Shown: piece by piece, positions 59,183 to 64,000 of the stretch
Position numbering within the stretch: the stretch's first letter is position 1
Layout: each line of letters opens with the position of its first letter
Source: Aeromonas dhakensis
GTDB lineage: Bacteria; Pseudomonadota; Gammaproteobacteria; Enterobacterales; Aeromonadaceae
Direction: 5' to 3'
DNA length: 64,000 nucleotides
Assembly (NCBI RefSeq): GCF_000820305.1
Contig: NZ_CDBH01000021.1
Span: 62,001 to 126,000 of the forward strand
Position numbers and translations under genes: made by a program
Notes under the pieces: generated by a model
Told to the model about the DNA's origin: nothing
The model's database searches: none
The model's input: only the letters and a program-made list of their open reading frames with translations

Positions 59183-60397
59183 CTAGAAAAAAGTGACATC
59201 AGCATTGCTGGATGGGGTTGCCGCCTGGTGCTGGCGACCATGATGAATGTTGCGTTGTTCATCGGTGGCGTATGAGAGCTCCATGTCCGCCAACCAGCTC
59301 TCCGCATCGATCCGGATAGGGCCTGACTGGTGTGTTCTGTTGCGTGACGAGACCAGGTGGTCGTTGAGGCTGTCCATGTTTTGACGCACATGGCTGAGGA
59401 TTTGACTGACCCTATCCTGGAACTGTAACGAAACGATGACATCGGAGATCTCGCGATGGATCCCGCTGCTCTCGCTCTGCAACAGGGCTGCAGATTCTGC
59501 CAGGCTGGTGGTGGCCATCCGAAAGCGTTCCAGTACCTGCTCGATGGCGTGCTCGGCATCGCTGACGGCAACCTGGTCGCGCCCGGCCGCGCTCTCGGCA
59601 ATCTGGAAGGCGCGGCCGATACCGGCATTGATTGTGTCGACCTTGTCGGTCATTTTCTGGGCGGTCTCGCTGGAGAGGCGCGACAGGGTGCGCACCTCGT
59701 CAGCCACCACGGCGAAGCCACGACCAGCCTCACCGGCCCGGGCCGCTTCGATGGCGGCGTTGAGGGCCAGCAGGTTGGTCTGGGAGGCTATCTTGGCCAC
59801 GTCGAGCGCCATGGTATTGAGCTCTATGGTGTAGGCGGTGAGCGTCTTGATCTCAGCCAGCATGGCATCGCGGTTGGCCTGGGTGGAGTGCATGATGGTA
59901 ATGACCTGATTGAGCTGGGCCTGACTCTGGGCCAGCACGGCGGCCATGCCGGCCGATTGTTCACCACCCAGATCACCGGCGGCATTGTGGGAGGCGGCGA
60001 CCGCCTCTTCCAGTTTGGTGGTCAGGCCGGCGAAGCGCTGGGTGAGGTCGATCATGGCTCCTTCGGTTTGCTGGCGAGAGTTTTCAATCTGTTGCGACCA
60101 GATAGGCACCGCTTTTTCACATACCTGCTCGAGCCCGATGATGGAGTGGTTGAGTCCGTTATCGGCAAATGGGTGGGTCTGCTTCGCCTCACTCTCTTTG
60201 TCGGCGGGTTTGGCGTGGTAGTGGCGGGCGATCCAAAGGGTGGCGGCCAGTGCAGCCGCCAGGTTGGCCAGCAGGTAAGGGATGGGGCTGCCCGCGAGCA
60301 GCAACAGCAGGGTGCTGAACAGGCCCAGGCCAAGGCCGCAAGCCCAGCTGACCGGCTCCCAGAAGGCTAAGGTGTGTGCCCGTGTGTTGTCTGTCAT
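59183..60397 (-). CDS. Short MCP-like receptor, first gene of the che operon
   Basis: A 404-residue protein. Two adjacent membrane helices (about 17-34 and 36-55) with almost no periplasmic part are followed by a coiled-coil signalling domain with [20 protein letters not shown], then [13 protein letters not shown], and a conserved [14 protein letters not shown] segment after it. No HAMP domain is evident. The C-terminus is NADVTFF. It may sense the membrane or cytoplasm rather than an external ligand. The ATG at 60397 is preferred to one two codons upstream. Confidence 0.88.
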   Translation of the reverse strand: MTDNTRAHTLAFWEPVSWACGLGLGLFSTLLLLLAGSPIPYLLANLAAALAATLWIARHYHAKPADKESEAKQTHPFADNGLNHSIIGLEQVCEKAVPIWSQQIENSRQQTEGAMIDLTQRFAGLTTKLEEAVAASHNAAGDLGGEQSAGMAAVLAQSQAQLNQVITIMHSTQANRDAMLAEIKTLTAYTIELNTMALDVAKIASQTNLLALNAAIEAARAGEAGRGFAVVADEVRTLSRLSSETAQKMTDKVDTINAGIGRAFQIAESAAGRDQVAVSDAEHAIEQVLERFRMATTSLAESAALLQSESSGIHREISDVIVSLQFQDRVSQILSHVRQNMDSLNDHLVSSRNRTHQSGPIRIDAESWLADMELSYATDEQRNIHHGRQHQAATPSSNADVTFF

Positions 60398-60649
60398 ACG
60401 CAAACTCGCCCCTGCTCTTGAATGTGAAGAGGGTGAGCCGCCATTTCAGTCAGACCGAATGAGCCAAGCGCAACCCGCTAATTATCAATAACTCAGTAAG
60501 GTTAGCGCAAAAAAATCGCCTGGTTACAAATTGCTCTTTCTTGCTTGGTGTTACTGAGAAAAATGGAATATGGAGGGGGCGTTTGGCGGCTTGCAGCCCC
60601 TTGCTGGCGGGGAATGGCGTATCTGCACAATAAGGAAGGAGGGGAGAAC

Positions 60650-60677
60650 GAAAAAGAGCCTGCATATGGCAGGCTCT
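60650..60677 (-). terminator. Terminator of the ketoacyl synthase gene
   Basis: AGAGCCTGC, loop of five, GCAGGCTCT, followed by TTTTTCG on the minus strand. Confidence 0.85.
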
Positions 60678-60695
60678 CGGCGTTGTGCGGGCGGC

Positions 60696-61784
60696 TTATG
60701 CCTCGTTGGCGTGGGCTTTTTGGCACCCTTCCACGGCATGGGCGATGAGTTCGAGCGCGCTCTTGTCGCACGGTGGCAGTTCGGCCTCGCACGCCTTGAT
60801 GGGGGTAACGCGATCGCCCCACTTGATGATGGCGGCGCCCCAGGTCAGGCCGGCACCGAAGGCGGCGGTCAGCAGATAGCTGTTCGGCTGGACGCGGCCT
60901 TGCTCCAGTGCCTCGCACAGGGCGATGGGCACGGTGGCGGCGGAGGTGTTGCCATAGTGCTCGATGTTGACCATCACCTTCTCCATCGGCGCGTTCATGC
61001 GCTTGGCGAGGGTCTCGATGATGCGGATGTTGGCCTGGTGCGGCACGATCAGATCGATCTGCTCCGGTGCGATGCCGGCCTGTGCCAGTACCGTGTTGGT
61101 GGCTTCGCCCATGCCGCGTACGGCCCGCTTGAAGATCTCCTGGCCTTCGAAGTTGAAGGTGAAGAGGCCGTCGATGTCGGCAAAACGCACCCGGTCGGTA
61201 CCGAAGTTCGGCACGTGCAGGATCTCGCGGGCCTCGCTGTCACAGCCCAGCTTGTTGGCGATGAGACCGCTCTCCTGCTCGCTCGCCTCGATCACCACGG
61301 CGCCGGCGCCGTCGCCAAACAGCACGGCGGTATCGCGACGGGCCCAGTCCAGCAGATAGGTGAGTCGCTCGGCGCCGATCACCAGCACTTTCTTCATCAT
61401 GCCGGTTTGTACCAGCGAGGTGGCGACCGAGAGGGAGTAGACGAAACCGGTGCAGGCGGCGTTGAGGTCGAACACGGCGGCATTGGTGGCGCCCAGCTTC
61501 TTCTGCACCGCGGAGGCTGCGCTCGGCAGCAGGTTGTCCGGCGTGGCGGTGGCCAGGATGATGCCGTCGAGGTCGCAGGCTTCCAGCCCGGCGCAGGCCA
61601 GCGCACGACGCCCGGCCAGGGTGGCCAGATCGGAGGTGCTGACGTGGGAGATGCGGCGAGCCTTGATGCCGGTGCGCGGGTAGATCCACTCATCCGACGT
61701 ATCCATGATGGTGCTGAGGTCGTCGTTGGTCAGTACGGAGGGAGGCAAGCATTTGCCCCAGCCTGTGATATTGGCGTATTTCAT
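60696..61784 (-). CDS. FabH-type 3-oxoacyl-ACP synthase III
   Basis: A 362-residue condensing enzyme with the complete Cys-His-Asn triad: Cys in [11 protein letters not shown], His in VPHQANIRI and Asn in [12 protein letters not shown]. It is longer than the primary FabH (about 317-320) and stands alone, not in the plsX-fabH-fabD-fabG operon, so it is probably a second, specialised ketoacyl synthase, as in vibrios. The C-terminal extension after IIKWGDRV is unusual. The ATG at 61784 begins the conserved domain ([15 protein letters not shown]). A LysR regulator is divergent, which suggests regulation by it. Confidence 0.9.
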   Translation of the reverse strand: MKYANITGWGKCLPPSVLTNDDLSTIMDTSDEWIYPRTGIKARRISHVSTSDLATLAGRRALACAGLEACDLDGIILATATPDNLLPSAASAVQKKLGATNAAVFDLNAACTGFVYSLSVATSLVQTGMMKKVLVIGAERLTYLLDWARRDTAVLFGDGAGAVVIEASEQESGLIANKLGCDSEAREILHVPNFGTDRVRFADIDGLFTFNFEGQEIFKRAVRGMGEATNTVLAQAGIAPEQIDLIVPHQANIRIIETLAKRMNAPMEKVMVNIEHYGNTSAATVPIALCEALEQGRVQPNSYLLTAAFGAGLTWGAAIIKWGDRVTPIKACEAELPPCDKSALELIAHAVEGCQKAHANEA

Positions 61785-61986
61785 CTTGTTACCGCTTCTC
61801 AAGTGGATCGCCCGCGGGCGGAAAATCGCGCAATTATGCCGCACGGGGCAACCACTGTCATCTTGTGGTCATGGTTATCTGGCAGCAGGGTCACGCCTGG
61901 TTGCGGGGGCAGGCGGGAAATTTCGCTTAAACCACAGGGCTTGGCTGCCCTAAGATAGGGCTTTGCCACTGGATGGAACCGCCCCT

Positions 61987-62928
61987 TTGCATAAAGCCAA
62001 TCTCAACCTGCTGCCGACCCTCAAGGTGCTGCTGGAGACCCGCAACATCAGCCGGGCGGCTGAGCTGCTGCACCTGAGCCAGCCTTCCATCAGCAAGCAG
62101 CTTGGCCAGCTGCGCAGCGAGTTTGGCGACGAGCTGTTGGTGCGGGAGGGGCAGCGCTGGCTGCTGACACCACGGGCCGAGGCGCTGGCCGCCCAGCTGG
62201 CGGACTCCCTAGGTGCGCTGGAGCGACTCTACGAGGCTCCCGGTTTTGACCCGAGCCGCTGCGAGCGGGTGTTCCGGCTCGCCTCTTCCGATTACGTGGC
62301 CCAGCATATCCTGCCGGACATCTGCGCGGCGCTGGCCAGGGAGGCGCCGCTGGCGGCGCTGGAGTACAGCCTGTGGGACAAGCGTCTGCTGCCGCAGCTG
62401 TGGCAATCCGAGCTGGACATGGTCTCCACCATCACCGAACTGGTGCCGGATCAGATCCGCGGCCTGCATCAGGGGGAAGATCGGCTGGTGGTGTTGATGG
62501 GTAGCCACCATCCGTTGGCGGGGCGCTCGCTCAGTCTCGATGACTATCTCGCCTGGCCCCATTTGCAGGTGAGCGGCGGGGGCGACAAGGACAGCCCGGT
62601 GGAACAGGTGCTGGCACCCCAGGGGCTGAGTCGGCGCTGGTTTGCCCGGGTGCCCTTCTTTCAGGCTGCGGTGGAGGTGTTGCTGCGTACCGACTGCCTG
62701 CTGACCACCCCGGCCCACATCGCCTGGCAGCTCTCCTGCGAGCACGCCCTGCACTTTTGTGATCTGCCGTTTGCCAGCCGCACCCAGCAGTATCATCTGC
62801 TGTGGCACCAGCGCCACCATCAGGATCCGGCCCACAAGTGGTTTCGCGAACTGGCCTATCCCTTCCTGCGCGAGCACCTGCAGCGCACGGTGGCGGCGAG
62901 CCGCAAGGTGTTGAACCCGCCCCGCTAG
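61987..62928 (+). CDS. LysR-type transcriptional regulator
   Basis: A 313-residue regulator with N-terminal winged helix (RNISRAAELLHLSQPSISKQLGQLR) and a C-terminal effector-binding domain. No in-frame ATG begins the domain: TTG at 61987 (MHKANLNLLPTLKVLL) has GGATGGAA at correct spacing and is preferred to TTG at 61963, whose upstream AGGG is too close. Its likely targets are itself and the divergent ketoacyl synthase. The effector is unknown. Confidence 0.9.
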   Translation: MHKANLNLLPTLKVLLETRNISRAAELLHLSQPSISKQLGQLRSEFGDELLVREGQRWLLTPRAEALAAQLADSLGALERLYEAPGFDPSRCERVFRLASSDYVAQHILPDICAALAREAPLAALEYSLWDKRLLPQLWQSELDMVSTITELVPDQIRGLHQGEDRLVVLMGSHHPLAGRSLSLDDYLAWPHLQVSGGGDKDSPVEQVLAPQGLSRRWFARVPFFQAAVEVLLRTDCLLTTPAHIAWQLSCEHALHFCDLPFASRTQQYHLLWHQRHHQDPAHKWFRELAYPFLREHLQRTVAASRKVLNPPR

Positions 62929-63056
62929 CAACAGACGCTTGTGTTGGCCTATAGCCATTGGCTATGGGTTCTATTCCCAACTTTCACTTCTGGCATAACC
63001 AGGGGCCCTTTACCCTGAGCGCAGACATTCATATTCCGCTTGAGACAAGGAACACC

Positions 63057-63665
63057 ATGGAACTGACGAGTTGGCTAGCTCTGGCCGCAATCTGCGTGAT
63101 GGGCGCCATCAGCCCGGGGCCGAGCCTGGCACTGATCATCCGCAACACGGTGCAGGGAGGGCAGGGGCACGGCGTGGCCACCGCCCTTGGCCACGGCTTC
63201 GGAGTCGGCATCTATGCGCTGATAACGGCTTTGGGCCTCGCCATCCTGATCACCCAGACTCCGCTGCTGTTTGACGTTATTCGCTACGGCGGTGCGGCGT
63301 TTCTCGCCTGGCTCGGGGTCAAGGCGCTGCTGGCCAAGCCCGCCAAGGAGGAGGCGAGTGAAGAGGTACACCAGCTGCGCGGTCGGCAAGGCGCCTTCGA
63401 AGGCTTTATGGTGGCCTTTCTAAATCCCCAGCTCGCGGTCTTCTTCATCGCCCTGTTCAGCCAGTTTGTGCATGCCGATACCGGCTGGCGCGAGGGGGGC
63501 ATCATGATGCTCACCGCCGGCGGGATCGACGCCGTCTGGTACGTGCTGGTGGCGCTGGTGCTCTCTCGTGGTCCCGTGCTGGCCTGGCTCAAGGCCAAGT
63601 CCTTCGTCATCGACAAGGTGAGCGGTCTGGTGCTGCTGGGGCTGGCCCTGAAGGTGGTGCTCTGA
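63057..63665 (+). CDS. LysE/RhtB family amino-acid exporter
   Basis: A 202-residue inner-membrane exporter with about six hydrophobic segments and the family N-terminus GAISPGPSLALIIRNTVQGG. The ATG at 63057 follows ACAAGGA; an upstream in-frame start has no such site. RhtB-type proteins export neutral amino acids and homoserine; the substrate here is not predictable. A short CCTATAGCC/GGCTATGGG hairpin lies between the LysR gene and this one. Confidence 0.9.
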   Translation: MELTSWLALAAICVMGAISPGPSLALIIRNTVQGGQGHGVATALGHGFGVGIYALITALGLAILITQTPLLFDVIRYGGAAFLAWLGVKALLAKPAKEEASEEVHQLRGRQGAFEGFMVAFLNPQLAVFFIALFSQFVHADTGWREGGIMMLTAGGIDAVWYVLVALVLSRGPVLAWLKAKSFVIDKVSGLVLLGLALKVVL

Positions 63666-63767
63666 TCCAATCCTGTATTTTGCGGTGATCTTAAGCGGGA
63701 TCAAGGCGGGGAGGGTGGCAATGCCCTAGAGTGGCGCCCATTTGCTGTCCGCCCTGACTCCGAGACC

Positions 63768-64000
63768 ATGCACCAGAACAAGCACCCGTTAAGCCACCAC
63801 AACCGGTTGGAGCTGCTGGCTCCGGCCAAGAACCTCGCCTACGGCATCGAAGCCATCAATCACGGTGCCGACGCCGTCTACATGGGCGGCCCCGCCTTTG
63901 GCGCCCGCAGTGCGGCGGGCAACAGCATAGAGGATATCGAAGCGCTGGCGCGCCATGCCCACCGCTTCGGCGCCCAGGTCTTCGTTGCCTTCAACACCCT
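63768..64000 (+). CDS. rlhA: RlhA (YdcP), 23S rRNA 5-hydroxycytidine synthase (5' part)
   Basis: The first 77 codons of a U32-family protein, running off the window. After a short extension, NRLELLAPAKNLAYGIEAIN, GADAVYMGGPAFGARSAAGN and FGAQVFVAFNT match E. coli RlhA, which hydroxylates C2501 of 23S rRNA and, like TrhP, depends on prephenate. Other U32 members start differently; assignment from the N-terminus only. Confidence 0.85.
   Translation, partial: MHQNKHPLSHHNRLELLAPAKNLAYGIEAINHGADAVYMGGPAFGARSAAGNSIEDIEALARHAHRFGAQVFVAFNT

Noticed and set aside
49050-60397. Assignment of the che operon to a specific chemosensory class
   Set aside because: The order cheR-cheD-cheB recalls Pseudomonas cluster 2, but the STAS gene, the short MCP and the CheA insert differ; class needs a phylogeny.

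Overview
The window is a contiguous piece of a GC-rich gammaproteobacterial chromosome, most likely Aeromonas. The gene order fkpA, slyX, slyD, yheV, yheT, yheU, prkB, yhfA, crp is the classical enterobacterial/Aeromonadales neighbourhood. Secreted multidomain chitinases, a StcE/TagA-type M66 protease, a LuxO-type regulator and several c-di-GMP proteins fit an aquatic, chitin-using Aeromonas. No species call is attempted.

Layout. 1-4.4 kb: a YozG-type repressor fragment with a DUF2975 membrane protein behind a repeated operator, then a very large SLC5-coupled hybrid histidine kinase (CrbS/MxtR-like). 4.4-11.9 kb: a secreted polymer-degradation block (GH18 chitinase, M66 metalloprotease, GH19 chitinase); the first gene sits behind a class I c-di-GMP (GEMM) riboswitch. 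11.9-32.1 kb: the housekeeping neighbourhood rlmA, crp, yhfA, prkB, yheU, yheT, yheV, slyD, slyX, fkpA. It is interrupted by two small lipoprotein genes, by the complete L-Ara4N lipid A operon arnBCADTEF with divergent ugd, and by cheV plus an AraC-like gene. A candidate small RNA lies between ugd and yheU.

32-45.9 kb: a LuxO-like sigma-54 activator, TPR and membrane proteins of unknown role, a lipoprotein 5'-nucleotidase, a CSS-motif EAL phosphodiesterase, a Tim44-like protein, a 33-codon basic ORF, dnaB with a diverged relic of a dnaB 3' end behind it, alr, the ferredoxin yfhL with the tRNA hydroxylase trhP, and a compact EAL protein. 46.0-46.7 kb is an AT-rich stretch without a convincing gene, bounded by 13-bp inverted repeats. 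Three identical tRNA-Tyr genes follow.

47.8-64 kb: a cysteine-desulfurase-like protein, then a complete chemosensory operon on the minus strand (short MCP, cheY, STAS, cheA, MCP, cheW, tandem-PAS MCP, cheR, cheD, cheB). Next come a FabH-type ketoacyl synthase with a divergent LysR regulator, a LysE-type exporter, and the start of rlhA.

A recurring theme is c-di-GMP: a riboswitch, two EAL proteins, and a CheA whose middle carries two repeats resembling the MshEN c-di-GMP-binding motif. The most unusual items are this CheA insert, the relic dnaB end, the candidate sRNA after ugd, the inverted-repeat-bounded AT-rich segment, and the intrinsic terminator inside the che operon just before cheR.
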